From the NCBI GenBank assembly GCA_003117195.1, contig BDSI01000004.1:2227290-2291289 (forward strand): DNA of 64,000 nt. Reading direction: 5' to 3'. Shown piece by piece: positions 1-15,142 of this stretch. The notes beneath the pieces were generated by a model. The model did not search any database and was not told the DNA's origin. It saw nothing but the letters and a program-made list of their open reading frames with translations. The translations under genes and the position numbers were made by a program. The first letter of the stretch is position 1. Each line of letters opens with the position of its first letter. Origin of the DNA: Eudorina sp. 2006-703-Eu-15 (lineage: Eukaryota; Chlorophyta; Chlorophyceae; Chlamydomonadales; Volvocaceae).

Positions 1-2308
1 CAAGTACCGAACCACAGCAGCATACGTACGTACTCCGCTTTTCTCCCATGCTCCATGTCCCTGCTGCTGCCCCCATGTTCCGTAGGTGACGGCCCCAGCT
101 GCCCAGCTGCGGGGGCCTCAGCTCCATGACAGCGGGGCTTCTCCCGGGACCCGCCAAACCCCACAGCGCCCCGTCCTGCCCGCGTTCGTGCCCCTTCACT
201 ACGACAGTGTACGACAACCTTGAGCATGTACGGTACCTGGGCAACGTGGTGCTCAATGACCTTGGGGTAGCGAGTCAGCATCAGCTGCGCCTGTGGGGCA
301 GGTGGCGAGGGGCCGGCGTGAGCGGGGAATCTAATCCTTTTGATAGAACAAGCCGGGCGAGGGGAAAGAGACATGACCTCCTGCCCGTCGTACAGGATTC
401 GCCATGCAAAATTCAGCCTCCCAACAGCCGCTTACCCATCCCCCTGGCCAGGTCCTCCGCTCCTCCATCTAGTTGCAGGATCCCAGCTCGGGCCGCTGTG
501 GCACTTTGAGTGGGCCGCTTGCCTCCCAGTTCACAGACTAGGTTCCCCCCTGTTGTGTCGGGTCGGGTCGGGTCGTGTCGGGTCACCGCACCTCATCTGA
601 GTCCGTCAGGTAGCGGTGGACCAGACCGCCCACGAATCCGAACGCGGCGCCTCCCTGGAGGGGAGAGGGAGAGGGCGGAGGAGCGGGAGGATGAGGGGAG
701 GGAATGAGACGAAGGATGGAAGGGAGCACAGCGCAGCGCAGCAGAGCACAGCACAGCCCAGGTGGGCATGAAGTGGTGGATCAGGTGTGTGACCGGTGCC
801 GCCGCCACTCATGCTGCCGTCTACAGGTCCATCAAGCCCTCCGTAGCTGACAGAAGTTTCAGAGATCAGGCAGGTGGGTATGCGCGCATCTGTGTCTGGG
901 TGGCTTTGTCCGGTTCAGAGGTGATCCGCAGCCCCTTGACCGGACTGGCATTCCCGCATTCACGCAGATGTGGCCCCCAGGGCTCAGACGGCAACCTTGC
1001 GGAAACACCGGGTAGCTGCAAAGTTTGGGGTAACCGGTTGCTTCAAGGCGATCACCAACCGCGGGGTCGTGTTCCAACAAAAAGTTCATATCAGTCAAGA
1101 CCTGGTCAGACCCACCAAGAAAGGCAGCACGGGGCCCACGTGCTTCGACAGCAGCATATAGGACGTCATCCCGAAAACTATTGATGAGCAGGCGGACACC
1201 GAGATGGACTTGATGGCAAAGCCCACAAATCCTGACGACATGTGTTTGGAATGGCCGACGAGACGCAACAGGTTGAACGCGCCTCCCGGCCCCGATGGGG
1301 CATCAGCTTCGTAGGCATCTCTGAACTCTCAAATGGGGCACTGAAGTAAGTGGTCAGCTGGAGGCGCTGGCGTGAGGCCATGAGATACAGGGACGTTACC
1401 TGCGGACCATAACGATTGCTGGGGCCGATTCAACCAATATGTATAATGTTCGTTATCTCATGCAGGTTGCGTCCGACGACTATATGTTGATGATCATCAA
1501 CCCTGCACGCTTTCGAAAGAACGGTTGGGCCCTACTCATTCGTAATAATCTTCGTAACCCAAACAAGGATGCGATATTGCACCGTAAAACACACGCTCCG
1601 TCAATACTCACATCAGGAATTGTTGTCATGGCCATTAGGACACAGCGACAGTCCAGGCCTCGGGTCCTACCAAGTTACCAGACCTAGTATGGCGCTGAAT
1701 GTTAAGTTCTCTCCTTGCCATTATAATAGTACTGTTATGCTGGAGACCTGAAACTGTACTTGTGTCAGGCAACTTCGGCGCAAAGCGACCCGCGCCGGGC
1801 AGCCAGCAGCAGCTCTGGCTGCGCGCGAACTGTAGGCCGTTGATGAACTCATGGAGGCATACCAAGCAAACTCTGGCGGTTACGCTGGGGAACAGCCTGA
1901 GCCCACTGGCGTGTACTTGGGCCCAGCATGGCTGCTCGGTGAGTTGGCTACGGCGCGGTGCAGGCTGCGAGCAGCGTCCTGCAACGAAATAATATTAAAA
2001 CTTTTGTTCGGTATGGTCTTCTCTTGACGGGTACGAAATGCGTGGCCCGCGGTGAAGCGCGTCGGTGTGTACGAGCATGGTTACGTAAGCCAGGCCCCGG
2101 GGGCCAGGGTCCAAGGGCTATCCTAGCATCCTTCAATCCCATCCCAGCGGTGCACTCAAATCTTATGGCTTGTCCCTGGACACCTTCCCACTGGGCTGAT
2201 CGCACTTGGCGTTTGACAACAGAGTGGTCCTGCCCTGGTCCCCGGCCGCCTCCACCCACGCGTCCTGCCCCCGACCCCCGTCTCTGCACCCCTCCCCATA
2301 CGGGACAG
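1..2308. other. Region without a resolved gene
   Basis: No conserved protein is recognisable. The part from about 1370 to 1760 is AT-richer and looks like intergenic DNA. A TCGGG-type pentamer run lies near 559-583. The 5' exons of the small membrane-protein gene at 2309-2675 may lie in the right half, but I could not choose one. Confidence 0.4.
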
Positions 2309-2675
2309 CTTGTGGGCTGGGCGCCATCCTGGGCGGCTTCTTCATGCGCGGCACGTCGTTCAGCTGGCCGCTGATGATGCTTGGAGTGGGGGTGGGGCTC
2401 GTGGGCGCCACGATGCTGTACCGCAATATCATGGTGCGCCGTACGGGTGCCGCCTGGGGGGGAGATGCCGCACACACACATGCGCGGGGTCAGATCGGGT
2501 CGGGGTGGGGTGGGATGGGGTGGGGCGGGTGGATGTCATACCCACCCATAGGCCCGCCGTCTCACCTCGCGTGCCACACATACCCCACGCGTCGTCGCCT
2601 CTCCCCCGGGAGCAAGCACCGCCGCGGCGGTACGAGGCCCCACCCCCGTACCTGCATCCGCTGTTCCGCACCTAA
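2309..2675 (+). CDS. Small membrane protein, last two exons (5' end unresolved)
   Basis: I do not recognise the family. Exon 2309-2433 follows a CAG acceptor and encodes a glycine-rich hydrophobic stretch of about 35 residues (ACGLGAILGGFF, then WPLMMLGVGVGLVGATMLY), long enough for one or two membrane spans, followed by RNIM. The phase-0 donor GTGCGC at 2434 can join an acceptor AG at 2611-2612, giving exon 2613-2675, which encodes a proline-rich tail (QAPPRRYEAPPPYLHPLFRT) and ends at TAA. Reading frame and splice phase agree across this join. The first exon must supply one base of the first codon and was not found. Inference only: a short anchored protein with a cytosolic or stromal Pro/Tyr tail. 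Confidence 0.35.
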
Positions 2676-2828
2676 GGCCCTACCTGTACGCGGCTGGGGG
2701 ACATTCCAGACATCAGGCACACCCAAGCAGCTTAGAAGGCTGCTTGGGGCTGCCGTACTCCTCTCCAGCCCTCCTTCGACTCACGTCCCCCACCGTATAG
2801 TGTAACCCACCCGCCCACCCACGCTGCC

Positions 2829-4247
2829 GTGCCTCCGCTGCAGAGAGTCCGGCGGCGCCGCCAGGCGCTGGCCGCTGCGGGGCCCGGCGGCAACCTGGGC
2901 CCCGCGGGCGGCCTGCCACTGGCCGCGCTGCAGCTGCCGCTGACCTTCGCAGCCGCGGCGGGTGGTGGGATCGCGCAGGCGGGCCGCGCAGGTGGCGGCG
3001 CAGGCCCCCGGCGGGTGCCGCCCACCTACCTGGTGTCGCTGGATAGAGTCGGCTGCCCCAACCAGCCGGAGGGCAAGCAGCAGCAGCAGCAGATGCAGTT
3101 GCAGCAGAAGGGAGCACCCGCGGCAGGCTCCCCCCGACCCGATAGCCAGGCGGACACAGCCGCGGGCACAGGCGCGGGCGCGGGTTTGCCGGCTGGAAGC
3201 AGCAGTGCGCCGGACGGTCTCGGGTCGTGCGGGCACGCGGTGCGGCTGGGGGCCCTGCTGCCCGGCCCCGACTTCATCGCATTAGGAGTGCCGCTGCCGA
3301 AGACGTGGCCACCGTCCCTCCCCCAGGGGGCTGAAAAGACGGACGGACGGGGCGATGTGGAGAGCGGGCGGGGCAGGAGGGGTGGCGGCGCCGGTGGGGG
3401 GGCCGCGGGTCCGCCGTGCGACGTCGCGTCGAGATCGGGCGCGCGGCGCAAGCCGGGTGGTCCCGGGACCGGGGAGGAGGAGGGCAGCGCGGACGGCGTG
3501 GAGGGGTTTGTGCTGGTGCTGCAACCCGAGCCGCAGCTGCTGGGCTTCACGGCCCATATACGCCGCGAGGAGGACCCTCCCTCCTCCCTGGACGAACAGC
3601 ACCCGCAGCCGCCACAGCAGCTGCAGCAGCAGCTGCTGCTGCTGCGGTTCCCGCGGCGGATATCGTACCCTGACTCGGACCCGGACGTGGATCTGGATCT
3701 GGATCCGGAGCCGGCGGGAGCGGCGGGAGCCTGGGGGAGGCGGCACCCAGCGGACCAGCGGGCTGGGCTAACCCCTGTCAGGGATATCCAGAGGACCGGC
3801 AGTCAGGGGCCTCAGCCTCAGCCTCAGCGCACATCAGGCCCTCGGGAGGCGGAGGCGGCGCCGCAGCCGCCGGTTCAGCACCTGCAGGGGCGCCGACAGG
3901 TGCGGCGAACCAGCCAAACCTCGGAGCTACAGATACAGCTACAGCCGCACCAGGCGCAGGAGCAGCTGCAGCCAACTCGGTCGCGCTCGCAGCGGCAGCA
4001 GCACCACCACCAACAGCAGCAGCAGCAGCAGCAGCGGGGGGCGCAGCGGTCCCGCTCGTTCGGGGCCCGCCGGGCAGGGAGCCCTCCACAGGTGCCGCCG
4101 CATCATCCGACCCCGGGCTCGCTGTCGGCGGCTGCCGGCGCCTCCGGACCCGAGCTGCAGCTGCCGCCGTTGGACGACAACAACAACAACACCCTGGCCC
4201 TGGCGCTGGTGCTGGCCCCCGCCGCGGACCCGAGACCTCGGGGGTGA
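2829..4247 (+). CDS. Low-complexity protein, Q/P/A/G-rich (probable exon)
   Basis: One frame stays open for about 470 codons and ends at TGA 4245-4247. It opens after a possible acceptor CTGCAG at 2840-2845; no ATG begins it, so an upstream exon is expected. The product has short ordered-looking pieces (PLAALQLPLTFAAAAGGG; PTYLVSLDRVGCPNQPEG; GFVLVLQPEPQLLGFTAHIR), a DPDVDLDLDPEP acidic run, and polyglutamine near 3081-3105, 3616-3632 and 4012-4034. The end is a poly-Asn run and an Ala/Leu tail. No known domain is visible. In DNA this GC-rich, other frames are also long, so coding status rests on the reasonable look of the ordered segments. Confidence 0.4.
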   Translation: MPPLQRVRRRRQALAAAGPGGNLGPAGGLPLAALQLPLTFAAAAGGGIAQAGRAGGGAGPRRVPPTYLVSLDRVGCPNQPEGKQQQQQMQLQQKGAPAAGSPRPDSQADTAAGTGAGAGLPAGSSSAPDGLGSCGHAVRLGALLPGPDFIALGVPLPKTWPPSLPQGAEKTDGRGDVESGRGRRGGGAGGGAAGPPCDVASRSGARRKPGGPGTGEEEGSADGVEGFVLVLQPEPQLLGFTAHIRREEDPPSSLDEQHPQPPQQLQQQLLLLRFPRRISYPDSDPDVDLDLDPEPAGAAGAWGRRHPADQRAGLTPVRDIQRTGSQGPQPQPQRTSGPREAEAAPQPPVQHLQGRRQVRRTSQTSELQIQLQPHQAQEQLQPTRSRSQRQQHHHQQQQQQQQRGAQRSRSFGARRAGSPPQVPPHHPTPGSLSAAAGASGPELQLPPLDDNNNNTLALALVLAPAADPRPRG

Positions 4248-6858
4248 TAACCGGGGTGGGAGGGCGGCGGTGCATTTTGGGACGGGGATGCAGGGGGCCA
4301 TATGGCAGAGGGTCATGTAGAGCTCTGGGCGGCCTCGGCAGGAGCAGCAGCAGCAGGGTGGCAGCAATAAGGGGGAGGCGGAGGCGGAGGACTGTGGACG
4401 GGTGGCAGCAGCAGGGTGGCGAGGGAAGGGCGCGGAGGCAGTTGAAGCACGGAGAGCAGTGGCCATGCACGGGGGCATGGGCACTGCCGACATCCAAGGG
4501 GTGCTGCATTTCGGAGAAGAAGGACCCTGAGGGGCCCCAAGGCCGCACATGTGTGTTTTGTGCGTACCGTATGCGCAAGGTGTGTGCATACAGGGATCGT
4601 TTGTACATATGCATGCAAGCAGGGGTGCGCGGTGACAAGAACTGCGGGAGAAAGATGTGGGCCATGCCTCCAAATGAGGGCTCACGGGGTGAGGGGTGAG
4701 GGGTGGGCCCTGTCGGGGGCTGCGATGCCGGTCAACGCGGCGCCACTGGGGCGCGGTGTGCACTGGGGCGGGTGGTGGGGGGGCGGGTGGCGGTGGTGGC
4801 AGTGGTGGCCACATCCTCCATGTGGGGGGGGCCCCGTGAGTGTCCGCTGCATGGGTGCCAAGAGGGCTGCCGTTAGACGACCAATCCGGAACCTGTATGC
4901 AAATGAGTGGCAGCTGCAAAGGGACGAGGCGCATCGCAACCTCCCGCACTCTTACCGTGCAGGGCTGGCTTGGGCTTAGGGCAGAAATTTGAGAGGCGGG
5001 AACGGCGCATGGCAGATTCATATTCCGCGCTCGCTTCCCTTCATGTGTGCACAGACTGGCATCACATCCAGGGTGGGGGCCACTGACCTCTTGGGGCCGT
5101 GTCGAGTGCGTAGCAGCCGCTGCGGCCTGCGTGGAGTAAACGGTAGGTATCAAACGTGCTGCCGGTGGCAGGTGTCCGTCGCGCACCCGCGAGCGGGCTC
5201 TGGAAGGACAGCTCCTCGCGGAGCTGAGCGGGGGAGGGGCTGGCGGTTTGAGTGCTGTGTCCTATGGCCATGATGCGAGGGCAGCATGATGGGGAATCCA
5301 ATGCTGTTGCTGCTGCGGCCGCCGACGGGTTGTGCGTGGCTGCCATAGGAGGATTACCGACTGCTGCTTCTGCTTTACCAAAGGGACACAGAGTTCTTAG
5401 CCCGGCGGGCTGTCCACAATCAGCTGCACGGACGGCTTGGCAAACACATCTTCGTGAGACTGTGCGGAGGCCCAAGAGCAGCACAAGCGAGGGTAGATTA
5501 CGGCTGCCCGTCAAGAATGCATACCCGTTTTGTGGGGCCCGCTGTAACACTGAAACGTACAGAGGTCTGTACCGCACCGCTGCAGCGCGACTTTGATCTC
5601 AGCAAAGGCCCTCAGCTTCGTCGCTGAGCCAACCCGCCTCCCCCAATCCTCCTCCACAGCAGCATCTCGGAGGTAGGGAGGATGCCGTCCACACGGATGT
5701 CCCTGCTGTCAGCCGCGCCTCCACCGCCCACCACTCCCCAGCCGGCGATAGATCTCTGGAGGCAGGTCGCGCGGGTGCGCACGCAGGCTGGCCAGGCTCG
5801 TCCGGCACACCCACTCCCGCACCGCGCCCCGCTTCACTTCCTCCGACCCCTGGCGACCCCTTTGAAGCCCCTCTGCCTGCCACCACCACCATCGCCACGA
5901 CCAGCGACGACGACGCCCATGTGCACAGAAGCCGGTGCATATCCACCCACACCCTCGACCGAACCTCCGTGTCAGCCTTGGGACAGAGTCGTCCCCTGGC
6001 GACTTCTGACTCTCGCTCGTAGGGCCACGTCGCAGGGCCACCTGACCCGAACATGCTGGGGGCGGCGTTGTACGTTGTACAGTACAGACTGCCCCTCCCT
6101 GCCCCGCCCACACAGGCAGACAGCACGCAAACATCCCCCCCTGTAACATACTGGCCTCTGACCTAAAATATACTGCGACTCGGGGTAATGTTCAACGAAT
6201 GGACATGGATATAAAACTTTTGTAGCAATCACCGCATATGTACGCACATCAAGTGGAGGTCTCCAACCCCGCCGCGTACCCTCAGTAGCAAAATATTCCC
6301 GTTACCGTAACGATTGCAAGCGGCTCGAAAGGGAAAGTGTATCGACATATTATGAAGCATAAGTCTATTGACATATATTAATTCAAAAGCAGAGCGAGAC
6401 ACTCGACTGGCCAGCACACGGGGTGCACGCGGGGTTCGGAAGGTTAGGGTCGGCAGCCCACCCAGGAGTTCGAGGTGGTGGCAGGGGGAGTCCACCAAGC
6501 ATCGCTCGCCACCGGTGCCGGCCGTGTGACGCGCTCCGTAGCGATATCCTGACTGTACAGCATTCACCACCCGGCAGCCGGCTGACCCGCAATAAGGACC
6601 GCAGCGCCCAGCCATGAGTACGGCGCTCGCTGCGGCCTCTACCCTTGTGGCCCTCCAATCATCACCACCCGCAGGCCGCAGCTCCCTCCACATCTCCCAT
6701 GCCACCACACGCTGCCGGGGAGCAAGCACCTGCTTCTCCCTCCCGCCCTTGAGAGCAGCGTCCCCTCCCTGGACAGACCCTGCCCTGTCACTGGACGGTG
6801 CCGCGCCCTGCCGTGTGACACACCCAGGCTGCAGTCCTCCTCGCCGCCGCACTGGACC
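4248..6858. other. Region without a resolved gene
   Basis: No conserved exon was found on either strand. The left half is GC-rich and could be the 3' untranslated region of the gene ending at 4247. The stretch 6150-6420 is AT-rich. The right end is probably the 3' flank of the minus-strand centrin gene. Confidence 0.4.
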
Positions 6859-9959
<3,101 letters not shown>

Positions 9960-12324
9960 ATGGCCTCAACTACCCCCGTCGCCACACCACACGTCCCGCC
10001 AGCCCCTCGCGCCGGTAGCCACCGCACGGGGAGTCCCACGCTTCAGATCTCCGGGCTGTCCGAAGTCGCTGATCGTTACAAGGTGCGCTGCCCGAGCCCG
10101 GACAGCCTCCACAGCCCCCGGCCTCTCCTCCCACCACCCGACCCCTGCCCCGGCCCTTGGCCCCCCCCCCAGGCCCTGCTGCTGGACCAGTTCGGTGTGC
10201 TGCACGACGGTCGGCGGCCCTACCCGGGGGCCGTGGAGGCGGTGGCGGCGGCCGCGGGCGCGGGTCTGAAGCTGCTCATCATCAGCAACTCCTCGCGCCG
10301 CGCCGGGGGCACCCTGGACAAGCTGGCAGCCATGGGCTTCGACCGGGACTGCTTCGCGGGTGGGTGGGGGGGGCGGGTGGGCCCCATCCCTCCTGACTCA
10401 ATCAGCAGCCTATCCCTCTCCACGGGGCCGTCCTGCTGTCCCTGCCCCCTCACACCCCGGAGTACCGCCCCGTGCTGCTGTCCTGCCGCAGGTGGGGTGA
10501 CCAGCGGAGAGCTGACGCACCGCTACCTGACCCAGCGGCCTGACGACTGGTGGGCGGGTCTGGGCCTGCGCTGCCTGCACATGAACTGGAGCAAGCGGGG
10601 CCCGGCCTCACTGCGGGACCTGGGGCTGCAGGTGGGAGGAGAAAGGGGAGGGAACGGGAAGGGCGGAGAAAGGGGGTCACCCCGGTTGCAGTGGGACCAT
10701 GCGCCCTACTGCGGCAGGGTCTCCTGCGCGGGTGCAGTTGGGGTGTCGTTGGGGTGCTGTTGGGGGGCCGAGGCTGCCTTCCCTGTGCGTTCCCCGTGGG
10801 TGTAGCCATCACGGTACGTGACGTGTGAAGGGGTGGTGCGGTGAGATCTGTGTTCCGCACCCTGGCGGCACTCCTCAGGCGGTGGTCGACCCGCGCGACG
10901 CGGACTTCTTCCTGGCGCACGGCACGGAGGGGCTGTCGCTGCCCGGCGGGGGGGTCCAGGAGCGGCCGCTGGAGGAGCTGAGGGCGCTGCTGCGGGAGGC
11001 GGCGGAGGCGGCAGCGCGGTCGGGGGCGGCGCCCCCGCCTCTGCTGGTCGCCAACCCGGACGTGGTAGGACTGGGTCGGGTCGGGTCGGGTCGGGGGAGG
11101 GGGGCCCGCGGGCGTGTCCCGGTGACCGCGCTGCACGGGCGGTCCATCGGTACATCGGTGGGAGGCGCCTCGAAGCGCTCGGCTCGTTATCTGTCTCCAC
11201 TCCCCACTCCCGTTTGAAATGTCTACCAATTTCCTATACGACCCACTCCCGTTTGAAATGTCTACCAATTTCCTATACTCCCCACTCCCGTGTGCATCAG
11301 CTGGACGAGCCGCCCTGCTGCCTGACCTCTGGGGTAACAGGGCAGCCTGGGTCGCAACCTCCCGCAGTCGCAATGTCTGAACCCAGCTCTCCCACCAGCC
11401 CACCCGTCCACTAGCCGACCTCCCATACCTCCCCCATGTTGTGGCCGCGCCCCCCTTTCCCCGGGTGGCTCTGCAAGGTGACGGTGGACGGTGACGAGCT
11501 GGTGGCCATGCCCGGCTCGCTGGCCGCCGCCTACTCGGCCGCCGGCGGCCGGGTGGTGCTCATGGGCAAGCCCGCCCCGCTCATCTACGCGGCGTGTGGG
11601 GAGCTGCTGGGACTGCCCGCCGACCAGCTGCTAGCGGTGGGGGACTCCCTGGAGCACGACATCGCGGGGTGAGCGGGGCGGGCTGGGCTGGGCTGGGCTG
11701 GGCTGGGCTGGGCTGCCGTGCAGGGGGTTATCCGGGGCGTTTCATCGGGGGTTGGCTGCGGGTGGGGTACTGGCATGTGCGTTTGGGGCCCTCACCCGGG
11801 GGCCCAAACCCTGCCTGCTGTCAAGAAGTTCACACCTCCTCCACCCCTGCGTTGCTTGGCGAGGGGTGCGCCAGACCTCCAGTACACCGCTCTACAGCAC
11901 CCAAACCTGCACCCCGCACCGGTGGGGGTCAGGCCTGGCTGCCCCTCCCCTCTCCGCCCCCGCCCCTCGCAGCGCTGTGGCCGCCGGCATCGACTCGCTG
12001 TTCATTGCGGGCGGGATCCATGCGCGGGAGCTGCTGAGGCAGCCCCAGCCCCAGCCCCAGCAGCCACAACAGCCGGTGGCCGCGGGTGAGTCTGGGTTGA
12101 CCCCAGCGGTCAGCCCGGCCCAGCAGCCCCAGCAGCCTCAGCAGCAGTCGGAGCCCCGGGCAGCTGGCGGGCCGGTGATCGCTCCAGGGGTGGGGGTGGG
12201 GGTGGGGGTGGTGGACATGGAGGCGCTCACGCAGCTGGTGGGGCAGCACCACCTTGGAGGGGCCTCTAGGGAGGGGGGGACGCGGGGGGCGCCCACCTTC
12301 GTGGCCCCGCGGTTCGTGTGGTAG
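9960..12324 (+). CDS. HAD-superfamily class IIA hydrolase (TIGR01459-like)
   Basis: Haloacid-dehalogenase fold protein related to NagD and pyridoxal-phosphate or phosphoglycolate phosphatases. Six exons in phase: 9960-10082, 10173-10359, 10492-10631, 10879-11064, 11478-11668, 11973-12324; 392 residues. The start ATG gives MASTTPVATP and leads to ISGLSEVADRYK, the usual opening of this group. Motif I is LLDQFGVLHDG (residues 44-54): nucleophile Asp46 is kept, but the usual second Asp is Phe48, as in the DxWGV forms of this subfamily. Motif II is IISNSS, the lysine motif VLMGKP, and motif IV GDSLEHD. VANPDVV and the end APRFVW also fit. Substrate cannot be told. The last exon carries an unusual PQ-rich insert and a (VG)n run before the conserved end. 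Intron 4 contains a 39-bp tandem duplication (about 11205-11282). Confidence 0.9.
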
Positions 12325-15142
12325 AGCGGGCTGTGGGTGAGAGGGCGAGCGGGTGCATCGGGCAGTGAGGAAGACAGGCTGGTGTGGTGTGCGATGATGT
12401 GGTGTGCGATGGTGTGGTGTGCGATGATGTGGTGTGCGATGCGATCACTGACGCGGTCTGTGACGTTGGAGGTGAGACAGCACGGTAGGGTACACTGCGT
12501 GGGCTGTGATGTCGGGGATGACTGAACTGCACTGCACTGCATGGCATTGCATGCGGGATGGATCGGGAGGCGGAGGGACGCTGGGCGCTGCATTGGGGTC
12601 CGCAGAAGCGGAAGGAGTTGTCCGGCGGGTGAGGCAGTGCAGCAGGCGCGGCAGGGAACGGAGGCGGTTTCGCGATTAGTCGCTGAAGGGCGACAGACAT
12701 GACATGGCATGGGGGTGAGGGGCGAGGGTTGGATTCGGAACAGAGTGAGCTCGCGTGTCGGAGGGGGACGCGCGCTGCAGCTGCAGTGAAGAGCAGTGAT
12801 GGAACAATTCTTGGCACCGGAAGCATTTTGCGTTTTGTGGAAGGGCGTTGCGAGTGGGTGAGTGGGTGAGTGGGTGGGTGCGGGCTGACTGGTGGGTGCC
12901 ATCATCCGGGGCGGCCACCCAGACCTCTGGGCCCCCCTAGCGGACTGGGCCCTCATCCACCTTGCGGGACAGTTCATGCAATACCGCAAGAGTCTGTGCC
13001 GCCACGTATCTGTTTGTTTGTTTGTTTGTTTGTTTGTTTGTTTGTGCGATGGTGTTACCCATCCCCCTCGTGGGCTCGGTCCCCCTGGGACAGCCGCAGC
13101 TGATGGAGTCCGAGGGCGTGCGCGGTGTTGGTGTGGGTGACCGTCTGAGAGGCCGTTGGGGGCGAGTGCCCAGCTGCCCACCTTTGCGAGCATCTGGGCG
13201 CGTCTGACTGGCCTGACACAGCCAATTCCTGCAGATTTGGCAATCATCGCAACCATCAAGACCGTCCAGATTTTGCCAAAAGAGTTCGAGACGCCACGTT
13301 GTGGAAGTTCTTTGGTCGTTGCGGTCATGTGCTGTGAGACGCAGGTTATGAAGTGCTGAAGCATAATAATCGTCGATCGAGGCTATCCCTACATTGTTCT
13401 GCCAGGTCCTGCTCAGGCGCTGATTGCCGTTCGATCCCTGGGCGGGCGTGAACAGTAAGTTACCAAATTGGCGTTCAAAGTAGTTTGCGGGCTCTGGCGG
13501 GCTCGTTCGCTTGTGTCAAGTAGGAATTATTTTCACAACGTAACCCGGCGTATGATCGCAATGTTGTGTACTACGTACCTTACGAAGCGCTAACGTGTAT
13601 TGCCCGCCGAAGTGTGAACTTCATGACTCATAGTCCCTGACGTTCCTGGACGACGTGTACGTGTCCAGACGGCCGCACGATGGCCGCATACCATATTGTC
13701 GCCCACTTCCAGACGGTGCGATGACTGCTCGGAATTTGGACGACACGATTAGGAACTATAACTATATCTGGCAAGCCGGTTACAGCGAGACAGAAATAAC
13801 CATTCGTGGACACGACGTAACTTTTCGTAACTTGGGGATTGGTGAACATTCATGTAATTCGCAAGACATGTAATGCGTTTGTCATAAGTCAAGTGTCCAA
13901 AATTTCGTCACTGCAAAAGTAATCAAAAACGTTATTGATTACTCAGCAACCCGGCAGCGACCGCGGCGGCCCATCTCAGCAGAATAACTCCTGCGACAGC
14001 GCCCGCCCAGCCCGGCTCCGGCCCCACGCCGCAACACATGTACCTACTATTCCCAGAACAGTCGGTGCCGAATTCGCACGTGCCGCACGTAATGCCGCGC
14101 GGCTCGCGCATTTCACAATACTTCGCGATGGTCGCCAATATAAGCGGCGACGACGACAAAGCTGCTCCCGATGTCACCGTTGACCCGCGGGATCCACTGT
14201 AACACCATTAATAATCAGAATCATAATCATAATGGTGCAGCAACGCGCTCAGTACTTCTCGCAGGTGTCACCCCGCCCGGACGTGTCTCGCATCCTGCGG
14301 CCAACTGCGCTGACGCATATGAGCTCAAAATAGGCGCCCAGGCCAAGCCAAAATAAAACAGCGCAGTTGGGTTACTGGCTGAGGAAATCCATGAACTACT
14401 ATTCGCGCTATTGGTGTGAGTAACCCGCTGCTTAAGGTCGAGGTGGCCCATCCGGCAGGGCACACGTTCGTTGGCCCTCTCCCTCTCCGCTCTCACCCCC
14501 GACCCGCACCCAGGAGGGGCCCCGCTTCCTCTTCGCTGCAGCACTAATATAGACAGACCGATTGACCGACAGACCGACCGGCAGACCTGTCTGTATGTGA
14601 CTTTCACACATACAGAACGGTTGCACACTGATGAGCGAAGAAGATCCACACAGATACGTACACTCCACTCCACGCACGCACGCTGCTGCGTACCGCACAG
14701 GGACATGTTCCCTTGGGATGGGCGCAGCTACGCCCCTTGCATGACACGCCGCCCTGCCTTGCCACCGACCAACACGAACACGCGCCCAGCAGTCCCCAGC
14801 AGTCCCCAGCAGTCTCCAGCAGTCTCCAGCAGGCGTAGAGAATGAAGGAAATACCGTATGGCCACCGTCACCGGGTCGGGGTTTACCACCCCCTTATCGG
14901 CCCCGTATCGGCGGACTTTACCCCCACAACCCCCGAGGCAAGGTCAGCGAGCAATTCAGTACTTGATTACTGCAGCTTTCGAGGACACGCACGCCATACA
15001 ATGCCGTACACTTGCAGGTGTTACGCCCAGAAACAGGGTTTCTGGATTTCGCGATGTTCCGTTGCCACCCCACCCATCCCGAGGCCCTGCCCCTGAGCCC
15101 GTCGAGGCAGCCCCCTTCCTCCAGCCTTCGGACCCATGGGTC
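12325..15142. other. Intergenic region with short tandem repeats
   Basis: No conserved gene. It contains four copies of a 17-18 bp unit, GTGGTGTGCGATGATGT-like, at about 12383-12440; a (TGTT)n microsatellite at 13011-13044; and four copies of CAGTCCCCAG/CAGTCTCCAG at about 14789-14831. The part 13350-14260 is AT-rich. A reverse-transcriptase-like scrap at 13634-13873 is listed separately. The right part may include the 3' flank of the DUF506 gene. Confidence 0.5.
13634..13873 (+). pseudogene. Possible reverse-transcriptase remnant (FLDDVYV)
   Basis: An 80-codon open frame after an in-frame TAG begins SLTFLDDVYVSRRP. The FLDD box followed by VYV resembles the catalytic F/YxDD strand of non-LTR reverse transcriptases. 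The downstream residues show no further motif I can name, and nothing upstream in the frame aligns. It may be a decayed fragment or a chance match. Confidence 0.25.
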
